Position numbers and translations under genes: made by a program
Shown: piece after piece, positions 52,277 through 60,998 of the stretch
Layout: each line of letters begins with the position of its first letter
Numbering within the stretch: position 1 is the first letter of the stretch
Source: Pseudomonas putida S13.1.2
Lineage (GTDB): Bacteria > Pseudomonadota > Gammaproteobacteria > Pseudomonadales > Pseudomonadaceae
NCBI RefSeq assembly: GCF_000498395.2
Contig: NZ_CP010979.1
Location: forward strand, 4,216,001-4,280,000
DNA length: 64,000 nt
Direction: 5' to 3'
The notes under the pieces: generated by a model
Databases searched by the model: none
The model's input: only the letters and a program-made list of their open reading frames with translations
What the model was told of the DNA's origin: nothing

Positions 52277-53233
52277 TTGACCAGAGAACAACTCGAGACC
52301 CACCAGATCCCGATCTACTTCGCTGCCGTGCTCGCAGCCGTTGCCATCGGCTTGATGGCCAGCGACAGCGCGCGCCACCTGGAAGCCCTGGTCACCCCCG
52401 CCATTGCCGTGCTGATGTACGCGATGTTCCTGCAAATACCCTTCCTCGACCTGCGCCAGGGCCTGGGTAATCGCCGTTTCATCGGCGCGCTGCTGCTCGC
52501 CAACTTCATTCTTGTTCCGCTGTTGGTCTGGGCGATCACCCGCGGGTTAGTCGAGCACCCGGCGATCCTTGTCGGCGCCCTGCTGGTACTGCTTACACCC
52601 TGCATCGACTACGTGGTGGTGTTCACCCACATCGGCAAAGGCGACTCGCGCCTGACCCTGGCCGCCACCCCCGTGCTATTGCTGGTGCAATTGGCACTGC
52701 TGCCGATCTACCTGGCCCTGATGCTGGGAGACAGCAACAACGTGGCCATTTCCATCACCCCGTTCGTGGAAGCCTTCGTACTGCTGATCGTGGTGCCCAT
52801 GCTGCTTGCGGTGCTCACCAGCTTAGGTGCCCGCCACTCGCGCACAGTCGCGACCTGGAACGACGCCTGGGCGTGGTTGCCCGTGCCGGCGATGGCCTTG
52901 GTGCTGGTGGTTGTGATCGCTTCGCAGATTGCCACGGTACTGCGTGATTTCGACCGCTTGCTGCCGGTGATTCCGGTGTACATCGGTTTCATGCTGCTGG
53001 CGCCAGCGCTCGGCTTCATCGCGGCGCGGCTGTTACGCCTGCCGGCCACCGCAGCACGCTCGGTAACGTTCAGTGCCGCCACGCGTAATTCGCTGGTGGT
53101 GTTGCCGCTGGCGTTAGCGTTGCCGGAGGGGATTCGCGGGCTGGCCGCAGCGGCAGTGATTACCCAGACGCTGGTGGAACTGGTGAGTGAGCTGGTTTAT
53201 GTGCGCGTACTCCCCGCATTAGTGCGAGGCTGA
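52277..53233 (+). CDS. bile-acid:sodium symporter / arsenite-efflux superfamily transporter
   Basis: 318 residues with about ten membrane helices. The opening (VTPAIAVLMYAMFLQIPFLDL) and the central VLLTPCIDYVVVFTHIGKGD segment match the BASS/ACR3 superfamily; the Cys in LLTPCIDY corresponds to the region of the essential Cys of Acr3 proteins. It may export arsenite or carry an organic anion. No arsR or arsC gene is adjacent, so an arsenic role is unproven. A TTG start is used; no strong Shine-Dalgarno is present. Confidence 0.75.
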   Translation: MTREQLETHQIPIYFAAVLAAVAIGLMASDSARHLEALVTPAIAVLMYAMFLQIPFLDLRQGLGNRRFIGALLLANFILVPLLVWAITRGLVEHPAILVGALLVLLTPCIDYVVVFTHIGKGDSRLTLAATPVLLLVQLALLPIYLALMLGDSNNVAISITPFVEAFVLLIVVPMLLAVLTSLGARHSRTVATWNDAWAWLPVPAMALVLVVVIASQIATVLRDFDRLLPVIPVYIGFMLLAPALGFIAARLLRLPATAARSVTFSAATRNSLVVLPLALALPEGIRGLAAAAVITQTLVELVSELVYVRVLPALVRG

Positions 53234-53300
53234 TGAGCAAAGGCAGGTTCAGGGAAGCTGAACCTTTTGCTTGTACGCGCGCGACCCTATCCTGATAGAA

Positions 53301-53315
53301 TGCGATGAATTCTCA
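53301..53315. promoter_or_regulatory. Fur box upstream of the second fecI
   Basis: TGCGATGAATTCTCA matches TGAGAATNATTCTCA at 10-11 of 14 defined positions (right half perfect), 20 nt before the sigma-factor start. Confidence 0.65.
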
Positions 53316-53334
53316 TTAACATCCAATCTATCCC

Positions 53335-53874
53335 GTGCAATCCACTTCATCGGCAAACCGCCACCAGCATCAGGCCATCGACCAGCTCTACAGCCACCAT
53401 CACAGTTGGCTGCAGAGTTGGTTGCGCAAGCGCTTGGGCAGTGCCGCCGATGCCGCAGACCTGGCCCAGGACACGTTCGTGCGGCTTCTCTGCAGTGCGG
53501 CTGGCGAACCGCTGAACTGCTCGGCTCCACGCGCCTATCTGGCCACCATTGCCAATCGCCTGACCATCAACTTCTACCGCCGCCGGTCACTGGAACAAGC
53601 CTATCTGGCCGCGCTGGCGGAAACACCGGAAGCACTGGCACCGTCGTTGGAACATCAGGCGCTGGTGCTCGAAGCCCTCGACGAAGTTGACCAGGTACTT
53701 GCGTTGCTGCCAGCCCAAAGCCGGCAAGCGTTTCTGATGGCGCAGCTGGAAGGTTATACCCAAGAAGAGATTGCCAGCCGCCTCAAGCTCAGCGTACGCA
53801 CGGTACAACGCCACCTTGCGCGGGCGTTTGAGGAATGCATAGTGCTCGCCAGCCTGTGCGTGCAACATGAGTAA
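53335..53874 (+). CDS. FecI-type ECF sigma factor
   Basis: 179 residues from a GTG. Region 2 (ADLAQDTFVRLLCSA) and region 4 (LEGYTQEEIASRLKLSVRTVQRHLARAF) are clear. First gene of a complete surface-signalling operon with fecR (8-nt overlap) and a TonB-dependent receptor. It would direct transcription of the receptor when the siderophore-loaded receptor signals through FecR. A Fur box lies just upstream. Confidence 0.93.
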   Translation: MQSTSSANRHQHQAIDQLYSHHHSWLQSWLRKRLGSAADAADLAQDTFVRLLCSAAGEPLNCSAPRAYLATIANRLTINFYRRRSLEQAYLAALAETPEALAPSLEHQALVLEALDEVDQVLALLPAQSRQAFLMAQLEGYTQEEIASRLKLSVRTVQRHLARAFEECIVLASLCVQHE

Positions 53875-54835
53875 TACGCCCATCGACCGGCGCATTGCCC
53901 GTGAAGCGGCCAGTTGGTTCGTGCGCTTGCAGAACAGCAGCGCCGGCGCCGCAGAGCATGCGGCCGGTGCCGAGTGGCGAGCGCGGCACACTGACCACGA
54001 ACGCGCCTGGCAACTGGCCGAGCGCTTCAGCAGCCGGGCCCAGCAGCTTACCGGTGAGCCCGCACGGGCGGCCCTGGAGCGCCCGCGCAGCCTGGAACGC
54101 CGGAACGCGCTCAAAACCCTTGCGCTGCTGATCGCCGCCGCTCCGCTTGGCCTCGCTGCCTACCGAGGGCTGCCGTGGCGCGAATGGCAGGCGGACGCGC
54201 GCACCGCCGTCGGGGAGCTACGCACCGTGCACCTGCCGGATGGCGGGCAGATTCGTCTGAATACCGGCAGCGCCATCGATATCGCCTACGACGACAGTGC
54301 TCGCCGCGTGCACCTTATCACCGGTGAGATGCTGGTCGAAGTGCTGAGCGAGCCTGCAAGGCGCCCATTCATCGTCGATACCGCCGAAGCGCAAATCACC
54401 ACGCTCGGTTGCCGTCTGCTAGTGCGTCATTACCCAGGCAGCACGTTCCTCGCCGCACTGGAGGGCGCTGTGGAAGTGCGCCCGCGGTTGTCACCGGGTG
54501 ATGATGGCCTGGTGCGCCTGGCTGCCGGCCAGCAAACCCATGTCAGCATCCAGGCTGCACAGCCCCCCATGCCGCTGGCCCAGCATCATCTCGACTGGCT
54601 CAGCCATGTGCTGCGGGTAGAAAAGACACGCCTGGATGACTTCATCAGCGAGCTGGGGCGCTATCGACCCGGCCTGTTGCGGTGCGATCCGGCCGTGGCC
54701 GGGTTGCTTATTTCCGGCACCTTCCAGTTGCGCGACACCGATCAGATTCTGCGCGCCCTAAGCCAGACATTGCCGGTGGATGTCCACTACCGGACGCCTT
54801 ACTGGGTCACCCTCACCGCGCGTGCCAACGCGTAA
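53867..54835 (+). CDS. FecR-type anti-sigma/sigma regulator
   Basis: 322 residues. DUF4880 N-terminus (IAREAASWFVRLQNSSAG), twin Arg at 78-79 (LERRNALKTL) before the membrane helix, FecR periplasmic domain (LRTVHLPDGGQIRLNTGSAIDI; ITTLGCRLLVRH) and C-terminal STN-like part (LLRCDPAVAGLLISGTFQL). It overlaps the sigma gene by 8 nt and precedes the receptor gene by 79 nt. It relays the receptor's periplasmic signal to the sigma factor, probably through regulated proteolysis as known for FecR/PupR. Confidence 0.93.
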   Translation: MSNTPIDRRIAREAASWFVRLQNSSAGAAEHAAGAEWRARHTDHERAWQLAERFSSRAQQLTGEPARAALERPRSLERRNALKTLALLIAAAPLGLAAYRGLPWREWQADARTAVGELRTVHLPDGGQIRLNTGSAIDIAYDDSARRVHLITGEMLVEVLSEPARRPFIVDTAEAQITTLGCRLLVRHYPGSTFLAALEGAVEVRPRLSPGDDGLVRLAAGQQTHVSIQAAQPPMPLAQHHLDWLSHVLRVEKTRLDDFISELGRYRPGLLRCDPAVAGLLISGTFQLRDTDQILRALSQTLPVDVHYRTPYWVTLTARANA

Positions 54836-54914
54836 AAAGAATCGTTGTCGTGTTTTCCTGAAGCTGCGTGTCCCTTCCGTAAGCACATCACTTTCACAGG
54901 GCGGGGACGAACAC

Positions 54915-57344
54915 ATGGCGACGACACAGGGCATGCAACCATTGGCGCGGGCAGTGCATGCTGCTGCACTGGGCCTGATCATCACCGGTGGCAGCCTGGC
55001 GGCAGTTGGGGCGCAAGCCGCCGGGCAGACCGCGCAGCAGAGCCGTACCTTTCAGGTACCAGCCGGTAACCTGAGCAGCGTCCTCGCCGAGTTCGCCAGC
55101 CAGGCGGGTATCACCCTGCCCATCGAACCGGGGCTGGTGGAAGGTTTGCGCAGCCCTGGCCTGAACGCCGCCACCAGCGTGCAAGACGGCCTGCACCAAC
55201 TGCTGCAGGGCACAGGCCTGCAAGCTTCACCACAAGGCAATGGTCTGTACCTGCTGACACCGCAGGTTACAGGCACAGGCATGGAGCTGGGCGCTACCAG
55301 CATTACCGGGCAGGGCCTGTCGGCAACTACCGAGAACAGCGGCTCCTACACCACCGGCACAATGCAGACTGCCACCAAGCTGCCCCTGAGCCTGCGCGAA
55401 ACGCCGCAGTCGGTCAGCGTGGTTACGCGCAAGCGCATGGACGACAAGGCCATGACGACTATCAGCGATGTGGTCAAAAGTGCGCCGGGGATTTTTCTCA
55501 GTAACTCCGGTGGCGCTGGGCGGCCTTCTTTCAGCGCCCGCGGTTTTGACGTCGACAACATCATGTACGACGGGTTTCCCACCAGCTTCCTGACCTACCT
55601 GCCCAGTGGGGAAGCGAACCTGGCCATGTATGACCGGGTGGAGATCGTACGCGGGGCCACCGGGCTGGCCCAAGGCGCCGGCAACCCCGGTGGTGCTATC
55701 AACCTGGTTCGCAAGCGCCCCACCCATGAATTTCAGGGCACGCTCACCGGCAGTGCTGGTAGTTGGGACGATTACACCGGCACGCTGGATGTCGGCGGCC
55801 CGCTCAATGAAACCGGCACCCTGCGTGCCCGCACCGTGGTCTCCCGGCAGGACGCCAAAAGCTTCCGTGATTCGGTAGAGAGTGATCACGACCTGTTCTA
55901 CGGCGTGGTCGACGCCGACCTGAGCGAAAGCACCACCCTGACGCTGGGGGCCTACCGCCAGAAGAACCACACCAACTATATCTGGGGCGGGTTGCCCATG
56001 GCCCGGGGCGGCGGCCACCTCGGGCTGCCGCGCGACACCTTCCTGGGCCATGACTGGGAATATTCGGACAATCGCACAACCGGCTATTTCGCCACCCTGG
56101 AGCATGCCTTCGCCAACGACTGGTCGCTTCGCCTGGCGGCCATGCAGACGAAAACCGACACCGACGTATTGGCCTCTTCGGTATGGGAATACGATCGCCA
56201 CTATCTATGGACAGAAGCCATGGAGCAAAAGGAAAAAGGCTACGACCTGGCACTCAGTGGCCCCTTCCAGTTGCTCGGCCAGACACATGACCTGACCCTG
56301 GGCGTCAGCAAGCGCCAGCTGGACTATCGCTCTGGCAAGGCCTGGAGCGACTACATCGACACGGGTAGCAACCCCTTCGAATGGAACCCCCGTGGTCATG
56401 CCAAACCGGATTACGTTACCGGCCCTGACGGCCTGCCCGAGACCACCACGCAGGACAGCGTTTATGCCAGCAGCCGCCTGCGCCTGACTGAACCACTGTC
56501 GCTGATTCTGGGTGGCCGTCTCGACTGGTATGAATTCGATGACAGCGAAAACAGTGAAGGCAACTACAAGATCACGCGTAACCTGACCCGCTATGCCGGC
56601 CTGATCTACGACCTGGACTCCCATCACTCGGTCTATGTCAGCTACACAGATATTTTCAAGCCGCAGACCAGCAAGGGCATGGACAGAAAAGTGCTCGACC
56701 CTGTGGTCGGTGAGAACTACGAAGTGGGCATCAAGGGCGAGTACTTTGGTGGCGCACTGAACGCCAGCCTGGCTGTTTTTCAAATTGACCAGAAGAACCG
56801 CGCCCAAGAGTTACCTGACAACAAGGGTTGCGGTTCAGGCGCCGCCAGCGCCTGCTACGAGGCGGCCGGCCTGGTACGCAGCAAGGGCATCGACCTGGAA
56901 ATTCAAGGCGCCCTGACCGACAACTGGCAGCTGGCTGCCGGCTACACCTATACCCAGACAAAATACGTCAACGACGCCAACAAGGCCCGCGAAGGCGAAG
57001 ACTTCGACCGTGCCAAACCGCGCCAGCTATTCAAGCTGTCCACGATCTACAACCTGCCCGGCGAGCTGCAGCGCTGGCGCGTTGGCGGTGATATCTACCA
57101 ACAGAGCCGCATCCGTACCTCTGGGGGCGCCGGTGCTACTGCATGGCAAAACCAGCAGGGCTCGTACACGGTGGTGGGCCTGGTGGCAGGCTACAAGGCC
57201 AGCGAGCAGCTGGACCTGCAGGTGAACGTCAACAACCTGTTCGACCGTACCTACTACAGTAGCGTCGCCAACGGTGGGTGGAGCCCATACGACATCTACG
57301 GTGACCCACGTAACGTGAAACTGACTGCCCGGTACAGTTTCTAG
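54915..57344 (+). CDS. TonB-dependent siderophore receptor with signalling (STN) domain
   Basis: 809 residues from ATG with GGGGA upstream; earlier in-frame codons are not used. Signal peptide to about residue 40 (LIITGGSLAAVGAQA). STN signalling domain (FQVPAGNLSSVLAEFASQAGITLPIEPGLV, residues ~45-120). TonB-box/plug with LSLRETPQSVSVVTRKRMDD and SFSARGFDVDNIMYDG. Barrel to the C-terminal Phe (LTARYSF). It imports a ferric siderophore across the outer membrane and signals through the adjacent FecR. The ligand is not readable from sequence; the plug resembles ferrioxamine/pyoverdine-type receptors only in general style. Confidence 0.94.
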   Translation: MATTQGMQPLARAVHAAALGLIITGGSLAAVGAQAAGQTAQQSRTFQVPAGNLSSVLAEFASQAGITLPIEPGLVEGLRSPGLNAATSVQDGLHQLLQGTGLQASPQGNGLYLLTPQVTGTGMELGATSITGQGLSATTENSGSYTTGTMQTATKLPLSLRETPQSVSVVTRKRMDDKAMTTISDVVKSAPGIFLSNSGGAGRPSFSARGFDVDNIMYDGFPTSFLTYLPSGEANLAMYDRVEIVRGATGLAQGAGNPGGAINLVRKRPTHEFQGTLTGSAGSWDDYTGTLDVGGPLNETGTLRARTVVSRQDAKSFRDSVESDHDLFYGVVDADLSESTTLTLGAYRQKNHTNYIWGGLPMARGGGHLGLPRDTFLGHDWEYSDNRTTGYFATLEHAFANDWSLRLAAMQTKTDTDVLASSVWEYDRHYLWTEAMEQKEKGYDLALSGPFQLLGQTHDLTLGVSKRQLDYRSGKAWSDYIDTGSNPFEWNPRGHAKPDYVTGPDGLPETTTQDSVYASSRLRLTEPLSLILGGRLDWYEFDDSENSEGNYKITRNLTRYAGLIYDLDSHHSVYVSYTDIFKPQTSKGMDRKVLDPVVGENYEVGIKGEYFGGALNASLAVFQIDQKNRAQELPDNKGCGSGAASACYEAAGLVRSKGIDLEIQGALTDNWQLAAGYTYTQTKYVNDANKAREGEDFDRAKPRQLFKLSTIYNLPGELQRWRVGGDIYQQSRIRTSGGAGATAWQNQQGSYTVVGLVAGYKASEQLDLQVNVNNLFDRTYYSSVANGGWSPYDIYGDPRNVKLTARYSF

Positions 57345-57782
57345 TAGCCGGTTAATCGCCGCGCGCGTGCTGGGGGTGGCTGGTGCGGCGATGTCAGCGT
57401 TGCGGGGTCGAGGCTGCCGGTTAGAACCTTGCCCGCAATGCCACGTGGACGAAATACAGAGTGACAATTAATGCCGAGCGTTCTGGGTTACGGAACCTTC
57501 ATGACCGGTAACTTCCCCTCACGAGAGAGACAATCGCCCCCAAGCCGAAGAGGAGCGTTTTCGACATCAGTGGGCGACAGATCACACTAGGGTTCGGGAA
57601 GAAATCTGTTCTCACGACTCCTTGGGAATATCCCGCAATTCAGCGAGTAATGCCGCCCTGCCACCAGGACCGGAGAATGGGGCAGACGAGCGTATTTGGC
57701 GCGCGCTCAATGAGGTTCAGGGGCAGGCATAGAGGTCGAGATATGCGCTCCGAGCATCCGTGGTTAGTGTTGCGAACTATAA
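57345..57782 (+). other. intergenic stretch without a recognised feature
   Basis: About 440 nt between the receptor gene and the toxin-antitoxin pair. No intrinsic terminator with a T-run, REP element or credible gene was seen; its base composition is less GC-biased than its neighbours, consistent with an accessory junction. Confidence 0.4.
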
Positions 57783-57791
57783 GGGAATCCC
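57783..57791. promoter_or_regulatory. candidate operator of the toxin-antitoxin pair
   Basis: GGGAATCCC, a 9-bp palindrome directly after a -10-like TATAAG and 10 nt before the toxin start; a plausible binding site for the HTH antitoxin. Confidence 0.35.
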
Positions 57792-57801
57792 GTACATTCA
57801 T

Positions 57802-58098
57802 ATGCGCACAGTAATTGAGACGCCCACGTTTCAGAAAGCGGCAGCCAGGTTGTGGTCTGAAGAAGAGCGCGTAGCTTTCATCGACTGGATTGCGATCAAC
57901 CCGCTTGCAGGAGATGTCATACCCGGTGCAGATGGCGCGAGAAAAATACGTTGGAATCGCTCTGGCTGCGGTAAATCCAGCGGTACTCGAGTGATTTACT
58001 TCAACCTGCACGAAGATGAAATTGTGCTGTTGCTAACTGTTTATACCAAGGCCGAGCGCAGCAACATGAGCCCTGCCGACATCAGCAAGGTGGTATGA
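57802..58098 (+). CDS. RelE/HigB-superfamily toxin
   Basis: 98 residues from ATG (MRTVIETPTFQKAAARLW); the upstream in-frame extension is ignored. Pattern of the RelE-like (HigB2/NmtB) group: helix 1 with WSEEERVAFIDWIAINP, then GDVIPGADGARKIRWNRSGCGKSSGTRVIYF and a C-terminal LLLTVYTKAERSNMS. The K/R/Y residues fit mRNA cleavage on the ribosome. Toxin precedes antitoxin, typical of higBA. One nucleotide separates its stop from the antitoxin start. Confidence 0.88.
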   Translation: MRTVIETPTFQKAAARLWSEEERVAFIDWIAINPLAGDVIPGADGARKIRWNRSGCGKSSGTRVIYFNLHEDEIVLLLTVYTKAERSNMSPADISKVV

Positions 58099-58099
58099 A

Positions 58100-58411
58100 A
58101 TGCGTGATATTGAAAGTATTGCCAAGGCCATCGAGGCCGATGCAGGTGAACCGCTCCCTGACCTGCGTCAAGCACTCAAGGAAGCCAAGGTGGGCGCCGG
58201 ACGGGTAACCACCCCAGAGCAGATTCTGGTGCGCCAGGCCCGCGAGCGATGCGGCCTGACCCAGGCTTCTTTTGCCGAGCGCATCGCAACGCCAGTGGCC
58301 ACCCTGCGGGATTGGGAACAGGGCCGCTTCGTGCCTCCGGGTGGTGTATTGTGCCTTTTGCGCCTGATCCTCAAGCACCCTGAGCTATCACAGGAACTGG
58401 CCGAGATCTGA
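58100..58411 (+). CDS. HigA-like HTH antitoxin
   Basis: 103 residues. C-terminal XRE-type HTH (VRQARERCGLTQASFAERIATPVATLRDWEQGRFVPPGG) preceded by an N-terminal helical part that likely wraps the toxin. It neutralises the toxin and represses the operon. Start codon 1 nt after the toxin stop. A long inverted repeat follows. Confidence 0.88.
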   Translation: MRDIESIAKAIEADAGEPLPDLRQALKEAKVGAGRVTTPEQILVRQARERCGLTQASFAERIATPVATLRDWEQGRFVPPGGVLCLLRLILKHPELSQELAEI

Positions 58412-58423
58412 CCGCAGTTTCCA

Positions 58424-58463
58424 ATGGCGTTATCGCCTACCTTCGCGTCGGCGATAACGCCAT
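58424..58463. repeat. perfect 14-bp inverted repeat between antitoxin and mdh
   Basis: ATGGCGTTATCGCC and GGCGATAACGCCAT, separated by 12 nt, with no T-run. It could act as a bidirectional hairpin in this convergent gap. It is not a REP. Confidence 0.75.
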
Positions 58464-58472
58464 CCCGATCGC

Positions 58473-59402
58473 TCAAAGCGCCATCATCTCGGCAATATCC
58501 CGCGCCACCTGATCCGCAGAATGGTCGAACATCGCCTGCTCCTGCGCATCCAGTGGCAACTCGATCACCCGCGCCAACCCTTGGTCTGCCAGTACACAGG
58601 GCACGCCCATGGCAATGTCCGCGCGCCCGTACTCGCCCTCCAGGATCGCCACCGCCGGCAGGATGCGGTTTCGGCCATTGGCGATGGCGTCGACCATCTG
58701 CGCGATGGCCACACCCGGCGCATCGCAGGCGCTGCCCAGCTTCTTCAAGCCCAGAATCTCACCGCCGCCCTTACGGGTGCGCTCGACAATCTGTTCGATC
58801 TGCTCGCTGGACAGGAAGTGCGACAGCGGCACCGAGCCGATCTGGCAGTAACGCATCAGCGGCACCATGCTGTCGCCATGCCCGCCCAGCACCAGCGCCG
58901 TGATATCCCGAGCAGAAAACCCGGTCTGTTCAGCGATGAAACACTTCATGCGCGCGGTATCCAGCACCCCCGCCTGCCCGAACACCTTGTCGCGCCCAAG
59001 GCCGCTGACGCTCCAGGCGCGGTAGGTGAGCACGTCGACCGGGTTGGACACCACCAGCACCGTGGCTGCCGGGGCATTGTGCTTGATGTCGGCCATGATG
59101 CTGTCGAGAATCGGCAGGTTGATGCTCAGTACATCCTGGCGCGACTGCCCGGGCTTGCGCGGCACGCCTGCGGTAATCACCACCAGCTCGGAGCCGTCCA
59201 GCATTTCGGCCTTGGCCCCGCCGTAAACCCGGGTATCGGAGCCTGATTCCACGGCTGCCTGCCACACGTCCAGCGCCTTGCCCTGCGCCAGCTCACCCTG
59301 CACGTCCATCAGCACCAGCTCACGACACAACTCGTCCCGGGCGATGATCTGCGCCGCCGCCTCGCCGACCAAGCCGGCGCCCACGATTGTTAGCTTGTTC
59401 AC
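58473..59402 (-). CDS. mdh: malate dehydrogenase
   Basis: 309 residues from GTG, with GGAGG 7 nt upstream (protein start MNKLTIVGAGLVG). NAD-binding Rossmann turn GAGLVGEAAAQ. Substrate loop GVPRKPGQSRQDV, with the Arg that selects malate over lactate. Catalytic His in LGGHGDSMVPLMRY. The LDH-like MDH group, common in Pseudomonas in place of the E. coli type. A TCA-cycle enzyme flanked on both sides by toxin-antitoxin pairs. Confidence 0.93.
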   Translation of the reverse strand: MNKLTIVGAGLVGEAAAQIIARDELCRELVLMDVQGELAQGKALDVWQAAVESGSDTRVYGGAKAEMLDGSELVVITAGVPRKPGQSRQDVLSINLPILDSIMADIKHNAPAATVLVVSNPVDVLTYRAWSVSGLGRDKVFGQAGVLDTARMKCFIAEQTGFSARDITALVLGGHGDSMVPLMRYCQIGSVPLSHFLSSEQIEQIVERTRKGGGEILGLKKLGSACDAPGVAIAQMVDAIANGRNRILPAVAILEGEYGRADIAMGVPCVLADQGLARVIELPLDAQEQAMFDHSADQVARDIAEMMAL

Positions 59403-59576
59403 CTGACACCTCCCAGCGGCGCGTGCCACCAGGAACACGCCTGCATATACAGAGGAGTATTGACTGCTGGGGCTAAAAGGCCACCCGAAAGTGATGCCTG
59501 GCAATTGAACGAGCGCCCATTCGTCAGGAGCGGGTTCACCCGTGGAGAATGCGGCTGAAGAAGGCGAGCAATTAAA

Positions 59577-59921
59577 CTACCAAGCCTGTACCAGGCAGTA
59601 GCGAACAAGCTGAAGTTCTACACTTTGCTTTTGCCTGAGCACCAGACCTACTGAGATGAATTTGTCCTGATCGTAAACTTCATAAAAAACACGATACCCG
59701 CTGGTATTCAGCTCGCGATAATGCAGTACCCCAAGATCACTGGCTTGGTCACTCACCGGATAGCCAAGGGGAGCAGCACAAAGCCTTGCGACAACCTCAT
59801 CAAGCAAGGCTGAAACCGTTCGCAGGGCAGTTTCCGTTCCGTGATAGTCAGCCAGATAACGGACTTGGTCTTCAATACTTTGCTGTGCAGTTTCGGTGAA
59901 ACGAATGTCGTAGGTGATCAT
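59577..59921 (-). CDS. ParE/RelE-type toxin
   Basis: 114 residues. FTETAQQSIEDQVRYLADYHG and LCAAPLGYPVSDQASDLGVLHYRELNTSGYRVFYEVYD fit the ParE/RelE superfamily, with a C-terminal VGLVLRQKQSVELQLVRY. It lies 13 nt after the antitoxin gene (antitoxin first). ParE-like members inhibit gyrase and RelE-like ones cleave mRNA; which applies is not clear. Confidence 0.85.
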   Translation of the reverse strand: MITYDIRFTETAQQSIEDQVRYLADYHGTETALRTVSALLDEVVARLCAAPLGYPVSDQASDLGVLHYRELNTSGYRVFYEVYDQDKFISVGLVLRQKQSVELQLVRYCLVQAW

Positions 59922-59934
59922 TTAAAGCCCTGTT

Positions 59935-60183
59935 TCAAGTTTCAGAAAACCTCCTGCTCAAGCGGGCTTTTAGATCGTCTGCAGAACAATGTTTGCCTTG
60001 TGCGTACTCACGCGAACTGATAGCAAGCAGCTTGACCAGGGCAATGGCTTCGTCGCGTCGCTTACGATCGGCGTAAGACTCCACAACGTAAGCGGGAACA
60101 CCGTTTTGCGTAACGACCAATGGCTCCTCAAGAGGCAGGTCGGCGGCGTGACGCTTTAGATAACTTATTGTTTCAACTCTCAT
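59935..60183 (-). CDS. Phd/YefM-type antitoxin
   Basis: 82 residues. ISYLKRHAADLPLEEPLVVTQNGVPAYVVESYADRKRRDEAIALVKLLAIS is the Phd/YefM fold: an N-terminal DNA-binding part and a helical C-terminus that binds toxin (ADDLKARLSRRF). Upstream operator-like palindrome at 60208. Operon order antitoxin-toxin. Confidence 0.9.
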   Translation of the reverse strand: MRVETISYLKRHAADLPLEEPLVVTQNGVPAYVVESYADRKRRDEAIALVKLLAISSREYAQGKHCSADDLKARLSRRFSET

Positions 60184-60207
60184 GAGTTGAGACCCTCCAC
60201 ATTTTTT

Positions 60208-60225
60208 GCACCGTTATATCGGTGC
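60208..60225. promoter_or_regulatory. operator-like palindrome of the Phd-ParE operon
   Basis: GCACCG-TTATAT-CGGTGC, a perfect 6-bp dyad with a 6-nt AT-rich centre, 25 nt upstream of the antitoxin start. Phd-type antitoxins repress through such palindromes. Confidence 0.6.
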
Positions 60226-60584
60226 TTGATATACCAAACTGCTCTATTGGATCGTTTAATATCGATTCGCCCATCCATGTTTTTTCGACTCGGTCACTCC
60301 CATTCAGGACAGTGAAACAACGGTAGCATACCATCGGTCCAAATCAAGACTTTTTTTAGACCGACCCTAATCGCTGTGCCGTTTGGCCACTGCGAGCGTG
60401 GCCCTGGCGGCGATGACGGCACTCCAGCCGATTCTTGCCAAGGGCCTGGGGCTTGTGGAGAGGTCCCAATACCAAGACCGACACCTGCCATGGCCCTTGT
60501 CAGAGCAACTGCCTTGCTCAGAACCTCAAAGCTCACGCGATCGCGCTGTAGATGCTTGTTGGCGGTCAAGCTTTTAGAAGGTGT
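60226..60584. other. intergenic stretch without a supported gene
   Basis: About 360 nt between the TA promoter and the next gene. Short open frames exist on both strands but none has a ribosome-binding site and family likeness. No REP or terminator is evident. Confidence 0.4.
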
Positions 60585-60998
60585 TCAGAGCTGAACACCT
60601 TGGCCGACCCTCGCTTGATCGACCAGAGCGTCCGCCGCTTCGATTTCAACGTAGTTTGACTCCCCACCACCCTGTGCCCCCGACAACCAACCCCATACGA
60701 AATGGAGCCTAGTACGCCCCGCATCATCGACCCCGACCCTGCCGCGTGACCAACCGGCGAGCATTTCGCCGTCGTTAGTGATGCAGTGGTAAAGCAGCTC
60801 GATGGTATCGGGGCCAGTTACTCGGCCCACCTGATGGCCGGTCCGAATCCGGCCACCCTGGTAGGTGCTGGTGATCGCAACACCATCGACCTGGTAATGG
60901 AAAACCGTGCCAGTGCCAGACAGGCCCTGGGCATTGTTGGCGACGGCGAAACGACGATTGTGCAGCCGGTCTCTGACTTGGGCGAAAGTGCTTTCCAT
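60585..60998 (-). CDS. uncharacterised beta-rich protein, copy A
   Basis: 137 residues from MESTFAQVRDRLHNRRFAVA. The repeated TVFHYQVDGVAITSTYQGGRIRTGHQVGRV and ELLYHCITNDGEMLAGWSRGRV segments resemble a small family annotated (unreliably) as N-acetylglutamate synthase-like in other bacteria, with no GNAT motif here. Cytosolic, beta-strand rich. It follows a small membrane protein gene after 53 nt, so the two probably form an operon. A broken copy lies 2.7 kb away at 63299. Confidence 0.75.
   Translation of the reverse strand: MESTFAQVRDRLHNRRFAVANNAQGLSGTGTVFHYQVDGVAITSTYQGGRIRTGHQVGRVTGPDTIELLYHCITNDGEMLAGWSRGRVGVDDAGRTRLHFVWGWLSGAQGGGESNYVEIEAADALVDQARVGQGVQL

Noticed and set aside
52277..53233. 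Arsenic-resistance operon
   Set aside because: Only the BASS/ACR3-like transporter is present; no arsR, arsC or arsH neighbour, so the specific claim is not made.
57640..58011. Minus-strand ORF over the toxin gene
   Set aside because: Overlaps a toxin gene with clear RelE/HigB features and a tightly following antitoxin; no independent support.
60294..60594. Short ORFs on both strands in the gap before block A
   Set aside because: No ribosome-binding site, no conservation with the A' side, composition of noncoding DNA.
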